22,641 nt of DNA from a virus, in IMG/VR virus record IMGVR_UViG_3300020160_000788, positions 1 through 22,641 of that record; one strand, 5' to 3'. The position numbers were made by a program, and so were the translations under genes. Of the stretch, positions 7,379 to 13,173 are shown in pieces. The number at the start of each line of letters is the position of its first letter. Positions within the stretch are counted from its first letter, which is position 1. The notes below the pieces were generated by a model, which made no database searches, had not been told where the DNA came from, and was given only the letters and a program-made list of their open reading frames with translations.

Positions 7379-7693
7379 TTATCCAATGTTTGGATCAATG
7401 CCTCTTGAACGGACGCCACCTTTTTTACGTTGTGCGGCAAGTTCTTCTAGACCATGTCTAATCTGCTCAACGTTCATTGCTAGCTCTGAAAAGTTTTTGG
7501 AAATTGTTTCCCATTCTAAGGGACTAGCGTGTTCTGCTCTTTTGGCAAGATCCTTTAACTGGCCTGCCGCACGTAGCATACGAAACTGTAGCTTACCTGG
7601 GTTGGCTCCCTGATGACTATGCACTAATGGATTCATTGGTTCACTAGGATCAAAGTCGATAGGTGCTTCTGTTAATAGTTCGTTTATTTTCAT
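7379..7693 (-). CDS. Putative packaged virion protein with capsid-targeting-like N-terminus (104 aa)
   Basis: It begins MKINELLTE followed by A, which fits the T4 prohead protease pattern (L/I-x-E before A/G/S) and resembles the T4 capsid-targeting peptide MKTYQEFIAE-A. The rest is mostly helical: residues 35-90 contain long amphipathic helices (LRAAGQLKDLAKRAEHA, ISKNFSELAMNVEQIRHGLEELAAQ), and a basic KKGGVRSRG tail follows. No enzyme motif is seen. It overlaps the upstream 125-aa gene by 4 bases and lies downstream of a late-type promoter. Role as an internal head protein is inference. Confidence 0.72.
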   Translation of the reverse strand: MKINELLTEAPIDFDPSEPMNPLVHSHQGANPGKLQFRMLRAAGQLKDLAKRAEHASPLEWETISKNFSELAMNVEQIRHGLEELAAQRKKGGVRSRGIDPNIG

Positions 7694-8067
7694 ATGCCGT
7701 ATTTGTTTCGTTTAGGTTTAGCCACCGCGCTAACTGTGTTGATGGTATCTAGTTCTTTACTTTTCATATCACCGTGATTAAGGTCTTTATAGCTTGCACC
7801 TACTGCCTTGGCCGCAAGTTTAAACATATCCTGTTCCTCTTGTGTATATGGATGTACAGTTTTCTTTTTACCAAACCAACTCTTAGCATCTATATCTGGA
7901 GCAGTTTTACCGTCAGTACATGCCATGGCCTGCCCCAACCTAAATGCTACATAATCAGTATTAGCCTTTTCAGCATCTCCGTAGACATTGATACCACGAC
8001 TAGACTGACTCTGTCGCTTAGTCATCTTTGTCTGTTTTTTTTCGGTGATAAAATCTTTTGCTCTCAT
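7690..8067 (-). CDS. Conserved T4-like phage protein with MRAKDFITE N-terminus (125 aa)
   Basis: I start it at the second ATG (8067), because the first (8082) would encode five residues across the late promoter GATAAATA, and because the start MRAKDF matches MRANEF and MRAKEF in two other genes here. The N-terminus MRAKDFITE-K is capsid-targeting-like. The body contains YVAFRLGQAMACTDGKTAPDIDAKSW (about 34-59) and a PYTQEEQDMFKLAAKAVGA helix, ending in basic KPKRNKYGI. I recognise the body as common in marine T4-like phages but know no function. It probably belongs to the virion. Confidence 0.72.
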   Translation of the reverse strand: MRAKDFITEKKQTKMTKRQSQSSRGINVYGDAEKANTDYVAFRLGQAMACTDGKTAPDIDAKSWFGKKKTVHPYTQEEQDMFKLAAKAVGASYKDLNHGDMKSKELDTINTVSAVAKPKRNKYGI

Positions 8068-8072
8068 GCTAG

Positions 8073-8089
8073 TATTTATCATATAAATA
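8073..8089. promoter_or_regulatory. Symmetrical divergent pair of T4-late-type promoters
   Basis: The plus strand reads TATAAATA at 8082-8089, the exact T4 late -10 element, and the minus strand reads GATAAATA at 8080-8073. Together they form the inverted repeat TATTTAT-CAT-ATAAATA. Each element ends exactly 5 bases before an ATG (8095 plus, 8067 minus). T4 late transcripts start a few bases after this box, so both mRNAs would begin at or very near the start codon. Confidence 0.7.
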
Positions 8090-8094
8090 TTTCT

Positions 8095-8766
8095 ATGATA
8101 GTTACTGACAATGCGTTATATTTACACATGCCTAAAACGGGCGGCAATTGGGTTAGAGAAGTGTTGAAATCAATAACAATTGAAGATTTTGGACACAGAC
8201 TACCATCTAACGATTTTCATCGCCCTAACGTATATTTGTTTGTTAGAAACCCATGGCAATGGTATAACAGCTTATATCATTATTTGATCTATGGGTCGGA
8301 AATTTATAATCCAGCAGATAATTTTATTGACCCTTTAATTCGAGCATTTGGGCATACTCCTTCATTTACTGAATTTATAGAAGCGTTATGCTATCCTACA
8401 GATATGTATAAAAAGAAAGTGTCAATACTGTCTAAATCTTCAGACTTGGTACGGAATACTTCGCAAACACCGTTTTGGCAAATGTGGCTAGACTCTAATG
8501 GAAGTTTATATGATGTTGTCAGCAGTAATTTTATTGCTACCGCAACTAGGGTAGGTACTACAGAAAATATTGCAATTGATCTTCGACAGATGTTAGTTGA
8601 GTCAGGAGATTTAACTAGTGAAATTGATAGCCTACTGACTACAACCCAACATAAAAATGTTGAAAACTGTTTAGTTGAATATCAAACACTATATACAGAT
8701 CATTTAAAAAGCGTAGTTGCTAACACTTCAAAAACATTAATTGACCAGTTTAACTACGAATTTTAG
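8095..8766 (+). CDS. Sulfotransferase-family protein (223 aa), the only plus-strand gene
   Basis: LHMPKTGGNWVREVL (residues 10-24) matches the 5'-phosphosulfate loop of PAPS-dependent sulfotransferases (PKxGxxW), and LFVRNPWQWYNSLYHY (48-63) matches the 3'-phosphate-binding segment (R-x-P...S). These enzymes move a sulfuryl group from PAPS to a sugar, lipid or protein acceptor. I chose the ATG at 8095; the frame is open further upstream, but that stretch is antisense to the 125-aa gene and would not add to the motif strand. There is no ribosome binding site, and a late promoter box ends 5 bases before the ATG. The codons are more AT-rich than in neighbouring genes, which suggests recent gain. 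It converges on the desaturase gene and overlaps it by 17 bases. Confidence 0.8.
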   Translation: MIVTDNALYLHMPKTGGNWVREVLKSITIEDFGHRLPSNDFHRPNVYLFVRNPWQWYNSLYHYLIYGSEIYNPADNFIDPLIRAFGHTPSFTEFIEALCYPTDMYKKKVSILSKSSDLVRNTSQTPFWQMWLDSNGSLYDVVSSNFIATATRVGTTENIAIDLRQMLVESGDLTSEIDSLLTTTQHKNVENCLVEYQTLYTDHLKSVVANTSKTLIDQFNYEF

Positions 8767-9454
8767 CTAGCCCCACGTAACTAAACAATTTAAACCACAT
8801 CCACCCAATATCAAATTCAAACCAACGACGGCTTAGTTTAGGGTTAGCAGGATCTAAGTGATGATTGTTGTGTAGTTCTTCACCGCCTATTAGGATACCC
8901 CAAGGTACTACATTATGTGAATGGTCTTTTGTTTCACCGTTACGATAACCCCACCAGTGTCCAATGCCGTTAATAAAACCAGCGGCCCAGAATGGTATCC
9001 ATATCATCTGAACACCCCACACTACAAATCCCCAAGGCCCAAATAATAACAGATCTATGATCAACATTAAAAGAATGCCTAGTTTGTGGTGAGGTGTATA
9101 AAGTTTGCGTTCAATCCAGTCTTTGGGAGTACCCATGCCGTATTTCATAACCATATGAGCATCACTGCCAGCACGATTATAATACTTAACTCCACCGAAT
9201 ACCAAGTTCCATATGCCAAATACATGCGGACTATGTGGATCACCTTCTACGTCTGTATTTTGATGATGCTTACGATGGATAGCTACCCATTGTTTGGTAG
9301 TCATGCCGGTCGTCAGCCATAACCAGAAACGCATAAAATGACTTAGCACAGGATGAAATTCAATCCCCCTATGTGCCTGACATCTATGTAGGTACAGTGT
9401 TACACATACTATTGTGATATGTGTCATCACTAATATTGCTATAATTTCTATCAT
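8750..9454 (-). CDS. Fatty acid desaturase (delta-9 type, membrane di-iron)
   Basis: The three histidine boxes of membrane acyl desaturases are present: HRCQAH (23-28), HRKHH (60-64) and HNNHH (195-199), plus the additional GHWWGYRN His (H166). Hydrophobic segments flank them at about 3-20, 38-50, 125-140 and 143-162. The enzyme introduces a double bond in acyl chains of membrane lipids using O2 and reduced ferredoxin or cytochrome. At 234 aa it is shorter than bacterial DesC (about 270-300) but complete in motifs. A late-type GATAAATA box ends 4 bases before the ATG. It likely raises host membrane fluidity during infection; phage desaturases are known from marine myoviruses. Confidence 0.93.
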   Translation of the reverse strand: MIEIIAILVMTHITIVCVTLYLHRCQAHRGIEFHPVLSHFMRFWLWLTTGMTTKQWVAIHRKHHQNTDVEGDPHSPHVFGIWNLVFGGVKYYNRAGSDAHMVMKYGMGTPKDWIERKLYTPHHKLGILLMLIIDLLLFGPWGFVVWGVQMIWIPFWAAGFINGIGHWWGYRNGETKDHSHNVVPWGILIGGEELHNNHHLDPANPKLSRRWFEFDIGWMWFKLFSYVGLAKIRS

Positions 9455-9458
9455 CTAA

Positions 9459-9466
9459 TATTTATC
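9459..9466 (-). promoter_or_regulatory. T4-late-type promoter box for the desaturase
   Basis: The minus strand reads GATAAATA at 9466-9459, followed by TTAG and the desaturase ATG at 9454. There is no Shine-Dalgarno sequence, so a transcript from here would be leaderless or nearly so, as at the 8073-8089 pair. The box directly follows the T-run that ends the GC-rich element. Confidence 0.6.
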
Positions 9467-9469
9467 CGT

Positions 9470-9569
9470 AAAAAAATGCTCACTTTCAGGATTCCCGGTA
9501 GCGAATCGGGCCGTCCTGCGCCAGCAGCCGGCGCACACTATCGGTAACAAGTACCGGTCCTAAGGTGTG
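9470..9569 (-). ncRNA. GC-rich three-hairpin element, candidate structured RNA
   Basis: The gap between the phosphatase and desaturase genes is about 60% GC by my count over 9478-9570, in an AT-rich genome. It folds into three adjacent hairpins: CACAC 9534-9538 with GTGTG 9565-9569 enclosing CGGTA 9542-9546 with TACCG 9552-9556; CGCC 9519-9522 with GGCG 9530-9533; and CAGGA 9487-9491 with TCCTG 9514-9518 enclosing CCCG 9494-9497 with CGGG 9507-9510. On the minus strand the last hairpin is followed by a run of seven T (9476-9470). I could not fold a tRNA on either strand. It could be a small RNA ending in a terminator, a leader element of the desaturase mRNA, or a foreign remnant. The strand is inferred from the T-run. 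Confidence 0.5.
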
Positions 9570-9573
9570 TTCT

Positions 9574-10335
9574 TTAATGTTTCTTTGCTTTGCCCGCTTT
9601 CATATTAGCCAACCAATGTGCTAGTTGACCTTTGCGGCCACCTTGCTTGGCAGTCTTACGTAGACTACTTACTGATGCTTTGGTATTAATGCCGTGACGT
9701 TTACTGTCGCCTTTGTCTTGCGGATTACGACCATCAGCAAAGTTTTCATCTGTACGCTTATATTCTCTAGCCTCACCTTCAAGACTCACATGCCATGCAT
9801 AAAACTTAGTTTTTTGATATTCATCTTTAAGTTCTACAAATGATTCTAAGTTAGGAACCGCGTCATCGTACATAATAGCTTTAGTATAGTTGCCCTTATC
9901 TAGCAAGTTACGTATAATAATCTTTTTCTTTTCTTCCGTTTGAATCTTACCTTGCATGTTGCCTGCACGATAAACATGAACTTTTGCCATGTCTACACCA
10001 TATTTTCGGAATGTATCTAAGAACAGTTCACGGTCATCAAAGTCAGCACGGGCAGTAACCATAACAACTTTATTGCCTGTAGCAATGTCTTGTTTGAGTT
10101 GGTTCATCATAGGAATGATTGGTTTACTTTTGTGAAAAAAGTCGTGTGCGTTACGAAAGTTCTCAAAGTCAAACTGCTCGCCTGGCTGTAGTTTGTAGTG
10201 TGTAAACTCGTGACTGTTAAGTTCTTTAGTCACTTGTCCGTCTTTAACTACGTGGACTTTAGTCTGTGTATGAACCAGCGTGTCATCTATGTCAAAGATA
10301 ACTAGTTTCTTTGGCTGGAACTCTTTTGCTCTCAT
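9574..10335 (-). CDS. HAD-superfamily phosphatase with phage-specific basic tail (253 aa)
   Basis: HAD motif I is FDIDDTL with nucleophile D15 and D17. Motif II is VMVTAR (T94) and motif IV is YDDAVPNL (D157, D158), with a conserved lysine region (EEKKKIIIRN) between. Such enzymes remove phosphates; polynucleotide 3'-phosphatases such as that of T4 PseT belong here, but the substrate cannot be told. After residue 200 comes a basic segment, KASVSSLRKTAKQGGRKGQLAHWLANMKAGKAKKH, not part of the HAD fold and typical of virion-linked proteins in marine T4-likes. It starts MRAKEF like two capsid-targeting-like genes but lacks the cleavage Glu. It overlaps the upstream stop by one base (TAATG). Confidence 0.85.
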   Translation of the reverse strand: MRAKEFQPKKLVIFDIDDTLVHTQTKVHVVKDGQVTKELNSHEFTHYKLQPGEQFDFENFRNAHDFFHKSKPIIPMMNQLKQDIATGNKVVMVTARADFDDRELFLDTFRKYGVDMAKVHVYRAGNMQGKIQTEEKKKIIIRNLLDKGNYTKAIMYDDAVPNLESFVELKDEYQKTKFYAWHVSLEGEAREYKRTDENFADGRNPQDKGDSKRHGINTKASVSSLRKTAKQGGRKGQLAHWLANMKAGKAKKH

Positions 10336-10901
10336 TAGCAGTTCCAGCGTCTACGTGCTTTACATATTGCTTTGTCTGGAGTCTTGGCACATGAGATATT
10401 GTGCATGTTCATTTGACCCTTTGAGCGAGAACAGTAGCTACTGCGTCTTTTAGATGCCTTGCCACCTTTTTTAAGTTTGCTAGGTTTAGTTGTTACAGCA
10501 GTCTTTAACTTACTACCTGGATTCTCTCTACGATAGGCATTGACAGCCTTTTGACTCATGCCGTCTGTCTTGTCTTGCTTGTTGGCTTTTTGCCAATCTT
10601 CTGTAACAAGTTCTTGTGTAACAGCAAAGACATATAGTTCGTCATCTGTAAGTGTATCTAAATCTTCCCATATCTCTTCAGCATCTACTTGATTGTGGTT
10701 AGCAAGACCTTCGATGATTGACTCAATAAGATCAAACTCTTCAGATAGCTCCAGGCTTTCATTAGGCACACAGTTACGGACCTGTTTGCCATTCTTACCT
10801 TTCTTTGTTCCTGCCGCATGGTAACCTGACCAACAACTAGTATAACCGTTTGAGTCTTTTTGACCTTTCTTAATCTCAGTTATAAATTCATTTGCTCTCA
10901 T
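10335..10901 (-). CDS. DUF6321-like Cys-rich basic protein with capsid-targeting-like N-terminus (188 aa)
   Basis: It starts MRANEFITE-I. An N-terminal basic segment has paired Cys (YTSCWSGYHAAGTKKGKNGKQVRNC, residues 21-45). A middle acidic helical region spans 48-103, and the last 45 residues are Lys/Arg-rich with three Cys (SSYCSRSKGQMN, SCAKTPDKAIC, ending RRRWNC). This C-terminus is what I recall as DUF6321 in marine T4-like phages. A basic, Cys-bearing domain suggests DNA or RNA binding, perhaps with metal. It overlaps the 45-aa membrane ORF upstream by 4 bases. Packaging in the head is inferred from the N-terminus. Confidence 0.75.
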   Translation of the reverse strand: MRANEFITEIKKGQKDSNGYTSCWSGYHAAGTKKGKNGKQVRNCVPNESLELSEEFDLIESIIEGLANHNQVDAEEIWEDLDTLTDDELYVFAVTQELVTEDWQKANKQDKTDGMSQKAVNAYRRENPGSKLKTAVTTKPSKLKKGGKASKRRSSYCSRSKGQMNMHNISCAKTPDKAICKARRRWNC

Positions 10902-11035
10902 AGTTCATTAATCTCATCAAATGTTAAAGGTAGTCCACCCATACCTGCACCAAATAAGGCTAATCCTTTATACAGGGCTGTAAGGGTTGCGAGGACGATC
11001 AGTACCGTCGTCTTCTGGATAGACTGGATATTCAT
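10898..11035 (-). CDS. Small single-span membrane protein (45 aa), overlapping frame
   Basis: From ATG at 11035 the frame encodes a short polar N-terminus, a hydrophobic span (about residues 9-35, TTVLIVLATLTALYKG and LALFGAGMGGLPL) and an acidic tail FDEINEL. Its TGA overlaps the next start by 4 bases, matching the packing of neighbouring genes, and GAGAG lies just upstream. Its first half overlaps another frame starting at 11045, and there it uses GC-ending codons (CAG, ATC, ACG, CTG) unlike the local style, while its second half uses normal phage codons. It may be a genuine small membrane protein, or its second half may be reached by frameshifting from the other frame. Confidence 0.5.
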   Translation of the reverse strand: MNIQSIQKTTVLIVLATLTALYKGLALFGAGMGGLPLTFDEINEL

Positions 11036-11045
11036 TTTCTCTCAT
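10968..11045 (-). CDS. Short Pro/Asp-rich peptide (25 aa), possible upstream frame of the small membrane ORF
   Basis: ATG at 11045 overlaps the Dps stop by 4 bases (ATGA), the junction used throughout this region. The peptide MRENEYPVYPEDDGTDRPRN, then PYSPV, is hydrophilic and uses phage-like codons (GAA, AAT, CCA, ACT, GAT). It ends at TAA (10970-10968) inside the 45-aa ORF, which lies in the +1 frame. Either this is a tiny separate gene, or it is the first part of a frame-shifted protein continuing as LYKGLALFGAGMGG. Sequence error could also explain it. Confidence 0.4.
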   Translation of the reverse strand: MRENEYPVYPEDDGTDRPRNPYSPV

Positions 11046-11476
11046 TTTAGTGTAGAGCGTAGAAACCAGCTGTGTTTACGATGTGCATCTTGACGTTCAG
11101 CTAGGAAGTTTGATAATCCGTACTCTCCAGAGCCATCAGCCATTTTGTAAACCATTGCCATTAGCTGTGCTAGTTTATCACTGTCAGCTAATAGTTCAGC
11201 GGTCATTGCTCTTGGATCAATAACTTGATTTTCATCTTCAACTACTGTTAACATACTAAATCTAGACAAGCTAGCAGGAGTGTATGCACCGCTCTTACGA
11301 ATGTTTTCTGCAAACGCATCTATACTTCCATAAACTTCGTCATAGATTGTTTCAAACAATGTATGGAACTCAAGAAAGTCTGGGCCTTCAGTGTTCCAAT
11401 GAAAGTTCTGTGCCTTTAGTGCAAATGCGTATTCGCTGGCAAATGCTATTTTTAATGCGTTGATTAACTGTTCCAT
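11042..11476 (-). CDS. dps: Dps-like ferritin with intact ferroxidase site
   Basis: The 144-aa protein has the Dps core: KAQNFHWNTEGPDFLEFHTLFETIYDEVYGSIDAFAEN. Residues H26, H38, E42, D53 and E57 match the spacing of the Listeria Dps ferroxidase site (H31, H43, D47, D58, E62), with one Asp replaced by Glu. Dps proteins bind iron at subunit interfaces, oxidise it with peroxide and shield DNA. I chose the ATG at 11476, just after the upstream TAA (TAATATG), rather than the one at 11503, because it removes a 26-base overlap and starts MEQLINALKIAF. The protein lies among virion-type genes, so it may coat or protect phage DNA, or guard the host during infection. Confidence 0.88.
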   Translation of the reverse strand: MEQLINALKIAFASEYAFALKAQNFHWNTEGPDFLEFHTLFETIYDEVYGSIDAFAENIRKSGAYTPASLSRFSMLTVVEDENQVIDPRAMTAELLADSDKLAQLMAMVYKMADGSGEYGLSNFLAERQDAHRKHSWFLRSTLK

Positions 11477-11477
11477 A

Positions 11478-11711
11478 TTACCCACATATCTGTATAACTG
11501 CATAGATACCTGTGACTAACAGGGCCTTAAGAGCCATATCGTCTGCTTCTGCATCTAATCTATCTGTTCTAACTAAGTCTTCCAATAGCTCTTTCGCTTC
11601 ACTTGGGTTTATTTGTCCAGCTTGTAATGCCTGTCCAATCTGATATGCTGTATTAGCACGTTCAGCCGCCCAACCTTTACCTGAGTTAATACATTGCATA
11701 AGTTCGTTCAT
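11478..11711 (-). CDS. Small helical conserved phage protein (77 aa)
   Basis: The protein is mostly helical, with SGKGWAAERANTAYQIGQALQAG (residues 10-32), an acidic middle (PSEAKELLEDLVRTDRLDAEADDM) and a hydrophobic end (ALKALLVTGIYAVIQICG) that could touch a membrane. Its ATG overlaps the lipoprotein stop by one base. I recall similar short proteins in marine T4-likes next to Dps-like genes. Function unknown. Confidence 0.68.
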   Translation of the reverse strand: MNELMQCINSGKGWAAERANTAYQIGQALQAGQINPSEAKELLEDLVRTDRLDAEADDMALKALLVTGIYAVIQICG

Positions 11712-12100
11712 TAGAATCTCCCTAGTACTGCACTAGCCGCACGTTCAGCTTGTGTAGTCATTAACTTTTTCTTAATCTCGCAATAGGCATCTGACCCTTG
11801 CTTTTCACTTGTACTGCGCTTGTAAAAATCATCTACTGTTTCTTGCATTGGCTTGATTAAACGTAATACATCTTTTTGTCTGTCGCCCTTGCTAGTACTA
11901 TATAGTTCAAACCATTGTAGGTTATCTTTAATCTGTTTAACTTGCGGTGCGTGTGGTTGTTTGCAATCTAACTGTGCTACACTTTGACGAACATCAATAA
12001 TCTTAGCTGACTGATTAGGATCCTGGAAACTAGGAATCATTTCCTTAACACTTGCACAGCCAGTTAATGCAACTGCTAATACTAATGCCAGTAGTCTCAT
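11711..12100 (-). CDS. Lipoprotein (129 aa), candidate outer-membrane lysis or envelope protein
   Basis: The N-terminus MRLLALVLAVALTGCAS is a lipoprotein signal with lipobox LTGC (lipidated C15). The rest is helical and polar, with two more Cys (C46, about C107) that could form a disulfide. Export and lipidation point to the periplasmic face of the host envelope. Outer spanins of tailed phages have this layout, but they are usually shorter and paired with an inner-membrane partner, which is not seen beside it. The ATG overlaps the preceding stop (TAATG). Confidence 0.75.
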   Translation of the reverse strand: MRLLALVLAVALTGCASVKEMIPSFQDPNQSAKIIDVRQSVAQLDCKQPHAPQVKQIKDNLQWFELYSTSKGDRQKDVLRLIKPMQETVDDFYKRSTSEKQGSDAYCEIKKKLMTTQAERAASAVLGRF

Positions 12101-13161
12101 TATTCTAAACCCTTCTTAGCTTCTTCTAAGTTTACATAATCTTTAAAACTTAGGCTTTCGTTCTTAGGAGCCCACCATTTGCCAACACCAAATGCTTTGT
12201 CAGCTGAGTCTTTTTGCATACCGAATGAGCGACCACTTGTGTTGTACTTGGTCTTTGCCCATTTGCCACTTTTAGTTTTCTTAACGCCTAAGCTGGCGGC
12301 TTCTTGTTCTTGTCCAGGTTGTACATTATAAAAGAACATACCAGTCATTTTAGGTTTGTCTTGCGGTGCTTGATATTGACCTCTTGGCTCGTCCCAGCCT
12401 TCATCATTAGCGCCGCCGTCTTGTTGATAAGCAATACTATCTCGTTTACCCATACCGCTTACACTTGATGCATAATCTCTATCGTATGCTGTTGAGCTAC
12501 CTGGTTTTCTATACATACCTGCTTCGTCTATTTTGTCACCTAATGGTAAGTACCAAAACCAGTTTTCAAATCCACCCGGGTTAGTGTCATAGTCCATATG
12601 TGCGCTGTTTCTAGCACCGTTACACATTCTTTTAAACTCACTTTCTGCACCGTGTGATTTTGCAATACTTGCAAGCTCATTGTATAACTGTTCCGCACCT
12701 GATTTGTCTTTATGCTTTTCAATACCTGGTGCAAGTTCATTAAACTTGTCACTTAACTCAGCATGTAACTCATCCATTGCACCTTCGGTAACACTTTCAC
12801 CCATACTATCGTTAAACATGTCTGGTTGTAGAATGCCTTTACCAACGTTGTGGTAAGCAGTCATAAATGCATTAAACTTTTCCATCATGTCACGTAGATT
12901 GGCTTCGTCTGCGTTGATTTTAATCTTGTTGACCTGTGCCATTACTTCGTCTTGAATAGTATCAGCAGCCAATAAAAATGCATTAGCATCACCGCCTACT
13001 GAGCCTGCTTCAAAACTTGTAATGACAGATTCTTGTGCAGGTGTATATGGGTTTGTACTTTCTCTAACAATGGATACAAACTTCTTCATATCATTAGCAC
13101 CTTGCACAGGCTTCTTAGTAGTTGCTCCATCAAAGGCCTGTAATATTTTCTTCATATCCAT
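12100..13161 (-). CDS. Putative virion structural protein (353 aa)
   Basis: The N-terminal part (1-110) is helical, with MKKILQAFDG and later MKKFVSIVRESTNPYTP. An internal SVTE-G near residue 122-126 fits the prohead-protease pattern. The second half is rich in Gly, Ser, Asp and Lys with aromatic patches (FENWFWYLPLGDK), then a KKTKSGKWAKTKYNTSGRSFG stretch. Its C-terminus, SFKDYVNLEE-AKKG, resembles the capsid-targeting sequence that other genes here carry at the N-terminus. An AAGGA site lies 9 bases before ATG. I do not recognise the family; cleavage in the head is inferred. Confidence 0.7.
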   Translation of the reverse strand: MDMKKILQAFDGATTKKPVQGANDMKKFVSIVRESTNPYTPAQESVITSFEAGSVGGDANAFLLAADTIQDEVMAQVNKIKINADEANLRDMMEKFNAFMTAYHNVGKGILQPDMFNDSMGESVTEGAMDELHAELSDKFNELAPGIEKHKDKSGAEQLYNELASIAKSHGAESEFKRMCNGARNSAHMDYDTNPGGFENWFWYLPLGDKIDEAGMYRKPGSSTAYDRDYASSVSGMGKRDSIAYQQDGGANDEGWDEPRGQYQAPQDKPKMTGMFFYNVQPGQEQEAASLGVKKTKSGKWAKTKYNTSGRSFGMQKDSADKAFGVGKWWAPKNESLSFKDYVNLEEAKKGLE

Positions 13162-13173
13162 TTTGTCTATTCC

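Noticed and set aside
7774-8094. N-terminal extension of the plus-strand sulfotransferase frame
   Set aside because: The extension is the antisense of the conserved 125-aa minus-strand gene and lies upstream of the late box; the sulfotransferase motif begins right after ATG 8095.
9476-9547. 23-residue plus-strand ORF in the GC-rich element
   Set aside because: No ribosome binding site or promoter, Pro/Ala/Arg-rich composition expected from GC-rich DNA; the hairpins explain the region better.
9478-9569. tRNA or tmRNA gene
   Set aside because: Only one hairpin (CCCG-ATTCGCTAC-CGGG) vaguely resembles a T-arm; no acceptor stem, no anticodon arm of correct geometry on either strand.
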